Counted from the stretch's first letter, positions 1 to 5,293 are shown. The stretch: DNA of 6,400 bases from an uncultured Oscillospiraceae bacterium (GCA_905233785.1 CAJOCV010000142.1:1-6400); one strand, 5' to 3'. Notes: generated by a model not told the origin, from the letters alone. A program made the numbers and translations.

Positions 1-43
1 ACTGGCCACTTTTATATTCCCATCTTGACGGCAAAAGCGATCC

Positions 44-66
44 GTAGGGACGAGCATCGCTCGTCC
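44..66 (+). repeat. REP-like palindrome, copy 1
   Basis: A GTAG head is followed by GGACGAGC-ATC-GCTCGTCC, an 8-bp perfect stem with a 3-base loop. This is the architecture described for RAYT-associated REPs: a conserved GTAG tetranucleotide before a palindrome. It differs from copy 2 at one loop base. Confidence 0.75.
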
Positions 67-163
67 GGCAGTATCAGGCGATCTGCTGCATGAAAAGTTT
101 GGCAAATTCACATCATTCCACGGATTCGCACAAGTTCTTTCTGATATTTGTTTTCTGCCGCGC

Positions 164-186
164 GGACGAGCAATGCTCGTCCCTAC
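164..186 (-). repeat. REP-like palindrome, copy 2
   Basis: On the minus strand this reads GTAG then GGACGAGC-ATT-GCTCGTCC, an 8-bp stem with a 3-base loop, inverted relative to copy 1. It is read in frame by the transposase remnant. Confidence 0.75.
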
Positions 187-323
187 GGAGATGGTGGACA
201 GGATGCAGCGCCGGTCGGCGGTGCAGATCGTGACGAAATACGCGCCGGGGGTCGAATAATCGTATGCCGGCAGGCGGATCTGCTTGCGCTTGGGCATGTT
301 CATGGCACGACCTCCGATTCTTC

Positions 324-347
324 GTAGGGGCCGACGCCTTGCGGCCC
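324..347 (+). repeat. REP-like palindrome, copy 3
   Basis: A GTAG head is followed by GGGCCG-acgccttg-CGGCCC, a 6-bp stem with an 8-base loop. It belongs to a different sequence subfamily from copies 1 and 2 but has the same head and layout. It lies between the promoter and ribosome site of the transposase remnant, so it would form a hairpin in that 5' UTR. Confidence 0.65.
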
Positions 348-357
348 ATTTTTAATG

Positions 358-386
358 ATTATACCACAGCCTCGGCAAAGAAAACA
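358..386 (-). promoter_or_regulatory. Extended -10 promoter of the RAYT remnant
   Basis: On the minus strand a perfect TATAAT (363-358) is preceded directly by TGG, matching the extended -10 pattern TGnTATAAT. A weak -35 (TGTTTT, 386-381) sits 17 bp upstream. Transcription would begin near 350, run through REP copy 3 and reach the ATG at 303. Confidence 0.6.
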
Positions 387-426
387 GACGTCCTCGCTCA
401 TCTTTGAACATCTCGGAACATCTATG

Positions 427-468
427 AAGATGATGGAGAGAAAACGCACATCTCTCTATCATCTTTTT
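427..468 (+). terminator. Hairpin with T-run, terminator-like, no obvious client gene
   Basis: AGATGATGGAGAG (428-440) pairs with CTCTCTATCATCT (452-464) as 13 pairs including one G-U, with an 11-base loop. TTTTT follows at 464-468, so it reads as a plus-strand terminator. No plus-strand gene lies upstream in the window, and the minus-strand side has no T-run. It is AT-rich and therefore of moderate stability. It could be a relic or part of a structured RNA. Confidence 0.45.
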
Positions 469-491
469 ACATCTTCCAAGAGGAAAAACGA

Positions 492-520
492 TTGTTTTCT
501 GTAGTATGATATGTTAAAAT
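492..520 (+). promoter_or_regulatory. Sigma-A type promoter for the structured leader and lipoprotein
   Basis: TTGTTT (492-497) and TAAAAT (515-520) are separated by exactly 17 bp. Predicted initiation is around 526-528, which coincides with the first base pairs of the long leader hairpin (525-537 with 624-636). That register supports an RNA whose 5' end begins the structure. Confidence 0.6.
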
Positions 521-524
521 AATC

Positions 525-693
525 CTGCCACGCAATCGAATATCGGAACATAGACAGAGAATGTGTTTTTGCTTTTTGGTAAAAACGCACTCTCCACTTT
601 GGCATTCTCTGTGTATGTTCAAAGATTGCGTGGCAGCAAACGGAGTTGCGTTTTTCGTGCGTGGTTCCGTTTGGGCCACGCACTTTTTATTTT
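525..693 (+). ncRNA. Candidate structured leader RNA / transcription attenuator
   Basis: Three helices are visible. P1 pairs CTGCCACGCAATC (525-537) with 624-636, 13 perfect pairs. It continues, after an internal loop, into 546-563 with 603-620 (17 of 18 pairs) and a small apical A/T stem (564-570 with 581-587). The terminator pairs 657-664 with 676-683. A competing antiterminator pairs 627-634 with 675-682 and 637-644 with 666-673, about 16 pairs with a tiny internal loop; it would break both P1 and the terminator. The lipoprotein ATG follows at 745. This is the layout of a riboswitch-like attenuator. It could instead be a free-standing small RNA ending at the T-run. I recognise no known Rfam class: there is no T-box sequence, and the match to 6S RNA is only its rod shape. 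Confidence 0.5.
657..693 (+). terminator. Intrinsic terminator inside the leader
   Basis: GTGCGTGG (657-664) pairs with CCACGCAC (676-683), and inner CC/GG can extend the stem. TTTTTATTTT follows at 684-693. It lies 52 bases before the lipoprotein ATG and after its promoter, so full-length message requires read-through or antitermination. Confidence 0.72.
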
Positions 694-744
694 CCCGAAA
701 AGTGGGTGGTGAGAAATAAAAAAAATGAAAGAGAGGACAAGGGA

Positions 745-1662
745 ATGAAAAAGACTGTGGCGTTGCTGCTGGCGTTGTCTATGGTATTTGCTCTGTGCGG
801 ATGTGGGAAAAGCGAAGCAGTAAAAAATGTAGAACAAGAAATCAGCAGTTTAAGCGACACTTTGACTTTGGATGATGCTGAGGCTGTCTCAAACGTAAGG
901 GCCACCTATAATACACTTGAGGAAAAAGAAAAAGGAGATGTTACTAACTATCAAAAATTGCTCGACGCAGAAGCAACGATTGGAACTCTTAAAGAACAGG
1001 CAAAGGAGCAAGAATGGAGAGAACAGTTTGACAACGAAATTGCTTTTCTCAAAGAAATTGAAGGTGATTGCGATGTTGTCATTGATTTATACAGTCGGAT
1101 TTCTTCTGCCGCATCAAGTGCCTCTTCCTATTTTGGGCGGATGGGTGAAACAGATGTAAATGAATACTATGGCACTATTCGTTATTTTGATGGGACAAAA
1201 ACAATTGAGCATTTCAAGGCTCGCTACGGAACAAGCAGTAGTTCGCTCGGAGCACCATATTGGCAGAAAAAATTGTTCTGGGCAGCAGTAATAGTTTATC
1301 CTGAAAAGTATTCCTTTGTAAAATACGCACACCTTCCAAATGATGATGCGTATTATGCAACGAAAGTGGAAGAAGGAGATGCCGAAACAGTCGTCAGCAA
1401 TTGTGAGGCATATAATACTGTAATTGACAACCTCGCTGCTAAAAACGCCCTTGCATTTGAAGGGATTAAGGAGTTAAAAGAAAAGGGCGGCGCTGAAAAG
1501 CAGGCAACCATCGACGCTCTATATAACTACTATTTGGCCGTCGATAGTGCTGTGAATTATGTGTTAAGTCCGTCGGGAAGCCTATCAAGTGTTGTTTCTC
1601 AATATTCCAATGTTAAAACTGCGATTGAGCAGGCGAGGAAAACTCTGGATATCGTCGCATAA
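745..1662 (+). CDS. Putative lipoprotein of unknown function with FIVAR-like helical segment
   Basis: A 305-residue secreted lipoprotein. The start at 745 is chosen because MKKTVALLLALSMVFALCGC is a classic lipoprotein signal (lipobox LCGC, acylated Cys20) and GAGAGG lies 8 bases upstream. The in-frame ATG at 646 would put the terminator hairpin inside the coding region. Residues about 24-75 (LTLDDAEAVSNVRATYNTL, then EKEKGDVTNYQKLLDAEA) match the helical pattern seen in many Firmicutes surface proteins: two helices with a central 'V-x-N/Y' turn. The rest is mostly charged helix with no catalytic motif I recognise. Base composition is clearly more AT-rich than the flanking genes, which suggests recent acquisition. 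It sits behind the attenuator-like leader and ends at its own terminator. Function is unknown. Confidence 0.88.
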   Translation: MKKTVALLLALSMVFALCGCGKSEAVKNVEQEISSLSDTLTLDDAEAVSNVRATYNTLEEKEKGDVTNYQKLLDAEATIGTLKEQAKEQEWREQFDNEIAFLKEIEGDCDVVIDLYSRISSAASSASSYFGRMGETDVNEYYGTIRYFDGTKTIEHFKARYGTSSSSLGAPYWQKKLFWAAVIVYPEKYSFVKYAHLPNDDAYYATKVEEGDAETVVSNCEAYNTVIDNLAAKNALAFEGIKELKEKGGAEKQATIDALYNYYLAVDSAVNYVLSPSGSLSSVVSQYSNVKTAIEQARKTLDIVA

Positions 1663-1669
1663 TAATCAC

Positions 1670-1698
1670 GGCAGGGAGCAACACTCCCTGCCCTTTTT
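1670..1698 (+). terminator. Intrinsic terminator of the lipoprotein gene
   Basis: GGCAGGGAG (1670-1678) pairs perfectly with CTCCCTGCC (1684-1692) around a CAACA loop, then C and TTTTT (1694-1698). It begins 8 bases after the stop codon. Its T-run abuts the stop codon of the convergent minus-strand frame. Confidence 0.9.
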
Positions 1699-1973
1699 CA
1701 TCCCTCCAACAGCCCAATATACTTATACGCCGTTGTTCTGCTGATGTCGCACAGCCTCGCTAATTCGGTGAGATTAAACGCGCCGTTCTTATACTGCAGA
1801 TAATGGCGCAGAAAGTTAGCTGGAATATCGTCAAGCGTGGTCTGCTGTCTGCCGATTCTCGCACCCTTCGCTCTCGCGTTCCGCATACCTGAACGCACGC
1901 GCTCGCGGATGATACGCAACTCCAACTCCGCAAACACACCTGACATTTGGATAAAAGCGTTGGTCATCGGGTC
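1698..1973 (-). pseudogene. Serine recombinase (resolvase/invertase family), C-terminal fragment
   Basis: The last 91 codons read DPMTNAFIQMSGVFAELE, then RIIRERVRSGMRNARAKGA, and a helix-turn-helix LTELARLCDISRTTAYKYI. These are the long E helix and DNA-binding domain of a resolvase/invertase. The catalytic N-terminal domain with its active Ser is absent, so the fragment cannot recombine DNA. Its first codon lies 2 bases from the GTAG end of REP copy 4, which marks the breakpoint. It has no start codon or ribosome site of its own and is continuous with the upstream lipoprotein frame. Confidence 0.85.
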
Positions 1974-3410
1974 AAGTAGGGGCGACCCTTGCGGTCGCCC
2001 GTGTTCCATACAGCAGCCTGCATAATACAAAAGCAGCCCATCCGGGCTGCTTTTGTATGTTGCGCCATTGTCCTCGTGCGCCTTGTCGTCGATCCAGTAA
2101 AGCGACGTGCCGTCACTGGAGCTGACAAGCTTACCGCTGCCGTCGGAGTATTCGGTGGTAATGTTGCTGGTGCCGCTGCCTTCATCGACCTTTGTGACAG
2201 CCTTCACACCGTTCGTGTAGCGCAGAATGCCGTCGGTATCGAAGGTGCCGTGGAAGGTCCATTCCGCAGCCTCCGACGCGGAACCGCCCCAGTGAATCTT
2301 GACGGTGTAGTCCGCGGCGCTGCCTGTGATCTGCATCATGGCGCGCTGGCTCACTTTATCCTGATAGCTGCCGGTAAAGTCCTTGGAGGAGGTGGCGGTC
2401 TGCGCGGATTCGGAAATCACGGTCGCATTGCCGTTGGTGTTGGTTGTGCTGTTCGTGCCGCTCACGGTGATGGTGGCGGAGTTGGTGTTCACACTGCCCA
2501 GATTGTTTCTGTAGCTGCAGTAGACCTTCCAGCCGTTGAGCTCGGCGGGGATATTCTCCAGCTTGAGATTGCCCTTGTCGCCGTTGACAATCTTAAGGGT
2601 GGGGAACTTTGCCTTCAAATCCTGGGAGCTGTACTCCCAGTCGGTATTGCCGTCGGGGCTTACAAAGTGCCACACCGCCCAGATCGCGTTTTCATGCTTG
2701 GCGATGAACCAGGCGGAGCCGCCGGCCTTCACCGTCTCCCCGGTGGGGCTCTTTGTAACCTTGGGAAGCTTGGAGGCGTCTACATTGCCTTTGGTGGAGA
2801 CGGAAATGCTCGCGCTCTTGGTGTCCACATAGCCGCTGTCGTTGCTGAAGCGGCAATAGACCCTCCAGCCGTTCATATCCACAGGGATATTCTCCAGCTG
2901 CATGGAGCTGTACATGCCGCCGGAAATCTTCAAATAGGGGAACTTTGCGGCGAGATCCTTGGAGCTGTACTCCCAGTCGGTATTGCCGTCGGGACTTACA
3001 AAGTGCCAGACCGCCCACTTGGCTTCCTTGTACTTGGCGACGAACCAGCAGGAGCCGCCCTCCAGTACGGATTCATTCGTGGGATCCTTGGTGACCTCGG
3101 GAAGCTTGGAAGCCGGCGCGGGCGTGGGTGTGGGAGCCGGCGTCGGAACCGGCGTCGGAACCGGGGTGGGCGCAGGCGTGGGAGCCGGCGTCGGAACCGG
3201 GGTGGGCGCAGGCGTGACCACCGGGACGGGCGTAACCTCGGTGACAGTCACGGCAGCGGCGTCGGGTGCGGCATTGATGACCGTCACGTCAGGAACCGGA
3301 GTCGCGGTACTTTCTGCAATGGGGCTGCTTGAACGGATGCCGCAGGCGCCCAGCAGCAGGCACACGCATAGCAGAGAAAGCAGAATTCCCAGAGTTTTTT
3401 TCGTTTTCAT
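1698..3410 (-). CDS. Chimeric open frame: Ig-domain lipoprotein fused to serine-recombinase C-terminus
   Basis: A 570-residue frame starting at 3410, where a lipoprotein signal begins (lipobox LGAC, Cys23) behind an AAAGGA site; an upstream ATG at 3452 lies at the promoter -10 and is rejected. Order: signal 1-22; Pro/Thr-rich linker about 61-100; Ig-like repeat 1 (101-212) and repeat 2 (213-317); Ser/Thr/Asn linker; a beta-rich domain about 345-452; then 28 junk-like residues encoded by a terminator hairpin and a REP; then recombinase sequence 480-570. The lipoprotein part is probably anchored on the outer membrane face with the linker spanning the wall, and the Ig-like domains suggest binding or adhesion. 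I infer that the natural end was near residue 452, just before the terminator, and that stop loss created the fusion. The fused tail could simply be degraded or never translated, because the terminator precedes it. Confidence 0.8.
   Translation of the reverse strand: MKTKKTLGILLSLLCVCLLLGACGIRSSSPIAESTATPVPDVTVINAAPDAAAVTVTEVTPVPVVTPAPTPVPTPAPTPAPTPVPTPVPTPAPTPTPAPASKLPEVTKDPTNESVLEGGSCWFVAKYKEAKWAVWHFVSPDGNTDWEYSSKDLAAKFPYLKISGGMYSSMQLENIPVDMNGWRVYCRFSNDSGYVDTKSASISVSTKGNVDASKLPKVTKSPTGETVKAGGSAWFIAKHENAIWAVWHFVSPDGNTDWEYSSQDLKAKFPTLKIVNGDKGNLKLENIPAELNGWKVYCSYRNNLGSVNTNSATITVSGTNSTTNTNGNATVISESAQTATSSKDFTGSYQDKVSQRAMMQITGSAADYTVKIHWGGSASEAAEWTFHGTFDTDGILRYTNGVKAVTKVDEGSGTSNITTEYSDGSGKLVSSSDGTSLYWIDDKAHEDNGATYKSSPDGLLLYYAGCCMEHGRPQGSPLLDPMTNAFIQMSGVFAELELRIIRERVRSGMRNARAKGARIGRQQTTLDDIPANFLRHYLQYKNGAFNLTELARLCDISRTTAYKYIGLLEG
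1976..2000 (+). repeat. REP-like palindrome, copy 4, at the fusion junction
   Basis: A GTAG head is followed by GGGCGACC-cttgc-GGTCGCCC, a perfect 8-bp stem with a 5-base loop. It has the same layout as copies 1-3 and the same TTGCGG loop region as copy 3. It lies between the lipoprotein terminator and the recombinase fragment, and is read in frame as HGRPQGSPL. Confidence 0.75.
2025..2058 (-). terminator. Intrinsic terminator of the Ig-domain lipoprotein, now inside an open frame
   Basis: ATACAAAAGCAGCCC and GGGCTGCTTTTGTAT form a perfect 15-bp stem around a 4-base loop, with GC-rich top and A/T-rich base. On the minus strand the stem ends in TTTTGTATTAT. It is nearly symmetrical and may act in both directions. 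The lipoprotein frame enters the A-tract at about residue 452 without a stop. Confidence 0.75.
2460..3110 (-). repeat. Tandem Ig-like domain repeat, 336-bp period
   Basis: Two copies of a 112-residue unit (SKLPEVTK and SKLPKVTK starts) lie at an offset of 336 bp. A 57-bp core (2625-2681 against 2961-3017) differs at only two bases, both synonymous, and encodes WAVWHFVSPDGNTDWEYSS in each. The F-strand Y-x-C (VYCRFSN, VYCSYRN) is present in both. The B-strand Cys is present only in repeat 1 (Cys121); repeat 2 has Ala233. Confidence 0.85.
3111..3230 (-). repeat. Pro/Thr linker encoded by imperfect tandem repeats
   Basis: About 40 residues of PTP/APT/VPT repeats lie between the signal region and the first Ig-like domain. 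At DNA level, 12-bp and 36-bp units recur nearly unchanged, so length variation by slippage is expected. The likely role is a flexible stalk across the cell wall. Confidence 0.8.
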
Positions 3411-3452
3411 AGTATGTTTCCTTTCTATCGTCAGGAATGTTATGACAACCAT

Positions 3453-3481
3453 AGTATAGTACGCCTTTCCGGTTTTGACAA
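3453..3481 (-). promoter_or_regulatory. Sigma-A promoter of the Ig-domain lipoprotein
   Basis: On the minus strand, TTGTCA (3481-3476), 17 bp, TATACT (3458-3453). Predicted start is near 3446, leaving a short leader of about 36 bases before the ATG at 3410. Confidence 0.75.
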
Positions 3482-3516
3482 GGGCGAAGTCGAAAAAATA
3501 AGAATTCTAAAGAATT

Positions 3517-3549
3517 GGGGCTGTGAAGAAAGCGCTTCTTCACAGCCCC
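3517..3549 (-). terminator. Intrinsic terminator downstream of the symporter gene
   Basis: GGGGCTGTGAAGAA (3517-3530) and TTCTTCACAGCCCC (3536-3549) form a perfect 14-bp stem with a 5-base loop. The minus-strand tail is only moderately T-rich (AATTCTTT), and the plus side has GGTTTT, so either direction is possible. It separates the symporter from the lipoprotein promoter. The 88 bases between it and the symporter stop hold only a small GCGTTT/AAACGC hairpin. Confidence 0.75.
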
Positions 3550-3637
3550 GGTTTTGCGTCGTTCGTTTTGCGTTTTGAAACGCTTTCAGAACTTTTCCCG
3601 TCATATAAAAACATTCTTCTCAGAACTCAAAACTATA

Positions 3638-5161
3638 TCAGACGCTTTCAAATTCCGCGACGATCTCCTTCTCCGGCGCCTTCGTGCAGAGGCTCACGAC
3701 AACGATCGCAAGGCTTGCCAGCAGGAACGCCGGCAGCAGCTCATAGATGTCCCACACACCGCCGAGAGGCCGCACCAGATACTTCCACAGGAAGATGGAC
3801 ACACCGCCCGTGAGCATACCGGCGATGGCGCCCGCCGCATTGCAGCGCTTCCAGAACAGGGAGAAGAGCATGATCGGTCCGAAGGTGGCGCCGAAGCCCG
3901 CCCAGGCGAAGGACACCACACGGAAAATGGAGCTCGAGGGATCACGGGCAAAGAAGGCCGCGATCACCGCCACGCCGATGACGCCGCAGCGCGCGATCAG
4001 CAGGTTCTGCTTATCCGAGAGCTTGACGCCGAACACGTCGGTAAGCAGATTATGAGTGATGCCGGAGGCGGCGGCGAGCAGCTGCACGTCGGCGGTGGAC
4101 ATGGTGGCCGAGAGGATGCCCGCGAGGATCACGCCCGCGATGACGGCAAAGAAGACGCCGTTCCGGCTCATGGCGGCCGCCGCCCGCACGATGACGGACT
4201 CGGCCTCAGAGCTGTCGGCAAAGCCCTCGATGACGCCGGCGTTCACCATGCCGTAGCCCACGATGCCGATGATGACCGCGACGCTGAGGCTCACGATCAC
4301 CCAGACCGACGCAATGCGGCGGCTGGTGCTGAGCATCTTTTCGTCATTGGCCGCCATGAAATGGATGAGCACATGGGGCATGCCGAAGTAGCCGAGCCCC
4401 CAGGCCAGCGTGGAGACGATGGCGATCGCCCCGTAAGACCCGGCGGAGGAGGCCTGAATGCTGGTGCTGGCAAAGAGATCCAGATAGCCCGGAACGGCGC
4501 GGGCATTCTCCAGAACGCTCGCCCAGCCGCCGGCGCTGTGGATGCCGAAGACCAGGATCACCACGAGCGCAAAGCTCATCATCAGGCTCTGAATCAGGCT
4601 CGTGATGGAGGCCGCCATGAAGCCGCCCATCGTGCAGTAGGCCACGATCACGACCGCGGAAACGAGCATCGTGGGCAGATAATCCCAGCCGAACATGCTG
4701 TTGAAAAGCTTGCCGCAGGCGACAAAGGCCGAGGCGGTGTAAGGTACGAAGAAGATGATGATGACGAGCGCGCCGATGCTCTCAATGAGCTTGCTGCCAT
4801 CCCGGAAGCGGTGGGAGAGGTAGTCCGGCACCGTGATCGCGCCGAGCTTCTCCGAGTAGAGACGCAGACGTTTGGCAACGATGAGCCAGTTGAGATAGGT
4901 GCCGGCGGCAAGGCCGATCGCCGTCCAGCTTGCCTCCGCCACACCGCAGAAGAGCGCCAGCCCCGGCACGCCCATCAGCAGATAGGCGCTCATGTCCGAG
5001 GCCTCAGTGCTCATAGCGGTGACGATCGGGCCAAGCTTGCGCCCGCCCAGATAGAAATCTGCGCTGGAGCTGTTGCCCCGGGAGTTGCGATAGCCGATGA
5101 AGATCATGCCCGCAAGATAGACCGCAATGGAAATCAAAATGCAGATACTGGCGGTAGTCAT
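3638..5161 (-). CDS. putP: Sodium/proline symporter (SSS family)
   Basis: A 507-residue membrane transporter that couples Na+ entry to proline uptake; E. coli PutP is 502 residues. The start at 5161 (MTTASICILI) follows GGAG by 9 bases and sits below a good promoter; a longer in-frame start at 5224 would overlap the -35. Family landmarks: STEASDMSAYLLMGVPG (residues 51-67), with Asp56, Met57, Ser58 at the positions of the PutP Na+-site D55-M56-S57; GLGYFGMPHVLIHFMA (255-270); ILSATMSTADVQLL, with Ser355-Thr356 matching the Na+-binding S340-T341; and WAGFGATFGPIMLFSLFWKR near the end. About 12-13 hydrophobic segments fit the LeuT fold. It is divergent from a LysR regulator that probably controls it. 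Proline is inferred as substrate from overall PutP likeness; a related amino acid is possible. Confidence 0.93.
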   Translation of the reverse strand: MTTASICILISIAVYLAGMIFIGYRNSRGNSSSADFYLGGRKLGPIVTAMSTEASDMSAYLLMGVPGLALFCGVAEASWTAIGLAAGTYLNWLIVAKRLRLYSEKLGAITVPDYLSHRFRDGSKLIESIGALVIIIFFVPYTASAFVACGKLFNSMFGWDYLPTMLVSAVVIVAYCTMGGFMAASITSLIQSLMMSFALVVILVFGIHSAGGWASVLENARAVPGYLDLFASTSIQASSAGSYGAIAIVSTLAWGLGYFGMPHVLIHFMAANDEKMLSTSRRIASVWVIVSLSVAVIIGIVGYGMVNAGVIEGFADSSEAESVIVRAAAAMSRNGVFFAVIAGVILAGILSATMSTADVQLLAAASGITHNLLTDVFGVKLSDKQNLLIARCGVIGVAVIAAFFARDPSSSIFRVVSFAWAGFGATFGPIMLFSLFWKRCNAAGAIAGMLTGGVSIFLWKYLVRPLGGVWDIYELLPAFLLASLAIVVVSLCTKAPEKEIVAEFESV

Positions 5162-5196
5162 AAAATCACGCTCCGTTTTTTGTGGAAGATGCTTAA

Positions 5197-5224
5197 AGTA
5201 TAGCGATTTTTCTTTTTCAAACAA
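5197..5224 (-). promoter_or_regulatory. Promoter of the symporter gene
   Basis: On the minus strand, TTGTTT (5224-5219), 16 bp, TATACT (5202-5197), predicting a start near 5190 and a leader of about 30 bases. The -35 overlaps the left arm of the inverted repeat shared with the divergent regulator. Confidence 0.65.
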
Positions 5225-5249
5225 GCGGGAAAAGGCGGAAAAACGCTTG
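5222..5249. promoter_or_regulatory. Inverted repeat spanning both divergent -35 elements (candidate LysR operator)
   Basis: CAAGCG (5222-5227) and CGCTTG (5244-5249) are perfect inverted arms with a 16-base centre that carries two GCGGAAA-like blocks. The left arm overlaps the symporter -35 and the right arm overlaps the regulator -35. The position suits a site controlling both promoters. LysR binding is inference. Confidence 0.45.
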
Positions 5250-5274
5250 CAATCGGCAAAAATTCCCTTATAAT
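5247..5274 (+). promoter_or_regulatory. Promoter of the LysR-family regulator
   Basis: TTGCAA (5247-5252), 16 bp, then a perfect TATAAT (5269-5274), predicting a start near 5281. It is back to back with the symporter promoter; the facing -35 boxes are 22 bp apart. Confidence 0.7.
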
Positions 5275-5293
5275 AGAAATGGATTTAATTTTG

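Larger units (their letters stand above)
41..189. repeat. Inverted REP pair forming a fold-back (BIME/MITE-like) element
   Basis: Two REP-like palindromes face each other, with their GTAG heads outward. The outer TCCGTAGGGACGAGC is shared by both arms (one read on each strand), and similarity continues inward through GCTCGTCCG to a GGCAG. A further TATCAG/CTGATA match lies inside. About 85 bp of unrelated AT-richer DNA separates the arms. The unit lies within the transposase remnant, exactly where that frame stops resembling the family. Confidence 0.7.
1..303 (-). pseudogene. REP-associated tyrosine transposase (RAYT, Y1/IS200-like), N-terminal remnant, runs off window
   Basis: The frame opens at 303 with MNMPKRKQIRLPAYDYS and continues to GAYFVTICTADRRCIL, the hallmark N-terminus of RAYT/Y1 transposases, single-strand HUH nucleases that act on REP palindromes. 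A GGAGG ribosome site lies 7 bases before the ATG at 303; an alternative ATG is at 297. The 101 codons stay open to the window edge. After about residue 38 the resemblance stops: the frame reads straight through two inverted REP copies, giving VGTSIARP and GRAMLVPT. No HxH metal-binding motif (normally a PNHVH-like string around residues 60-90) appears by residue 101. I infer that the catalytic core has been displaced or lost. It could still be an unusual intact gene with an insertion, because the C-terminal half, including the catalytic Tyr, lies outside the window. Confidence 0.72.

Noticed and set aside
41..347. CRISPR array
   Set aside because: The repeats are palindromic, inverted relative to one another, of different subfamilies and unevenly spaced, which fits REPs and not a direct-repeat/spacer array.
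525..693. T-box, 6S RNA or other named leader class
   Set aside because: No T-box sequence and no recognisable 6S central-bubble sequence. The shape alone is not enough, so it is left unclassified.
646..744. Upstream in-frame start for the first lipoprotein
   Set aside because: It would translate the terminator hairpin and T-run and bury the signal peptide 33 residues inside. The start at 745 has a ribosome site and a proper lipoprotein signal.
1670..1698. Bidirectional terminator also serving the minus-strand chimeric frame
   Set aside because: On the minus strand the stem is followed by GTGATTATT without a T-run, so only plus-strand termination is well supported.
3111..3230. Satellite or phase-variable regulatory repeat
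   Set aside because: The repeat is in frame and encodes a Pro/Thr stalk of a surface lipoprotein. Length variation is plausible, but no frame-switching function is indicated because the units are multiples of three.
1989..3332. Long plus-strand open frame of 447 codons antisense to the Ig-domain lipoprotein
   Set aside because: It is a Gly/Arg/Val-rich shadow with no family likeness. The opposite strand has a signal peptide, lipobox, Ig-like domains, promoter and ribosome site.
3554..5203. Plus-strand open frame of 549 codons antisense to the symporter
   Set aside because: Composition is Asp/His/Arg/Gly-rich, typical of a reverse frame of a GC-rich membrane protein gene. The minus strand is an unmistakable PutP-type transporter.
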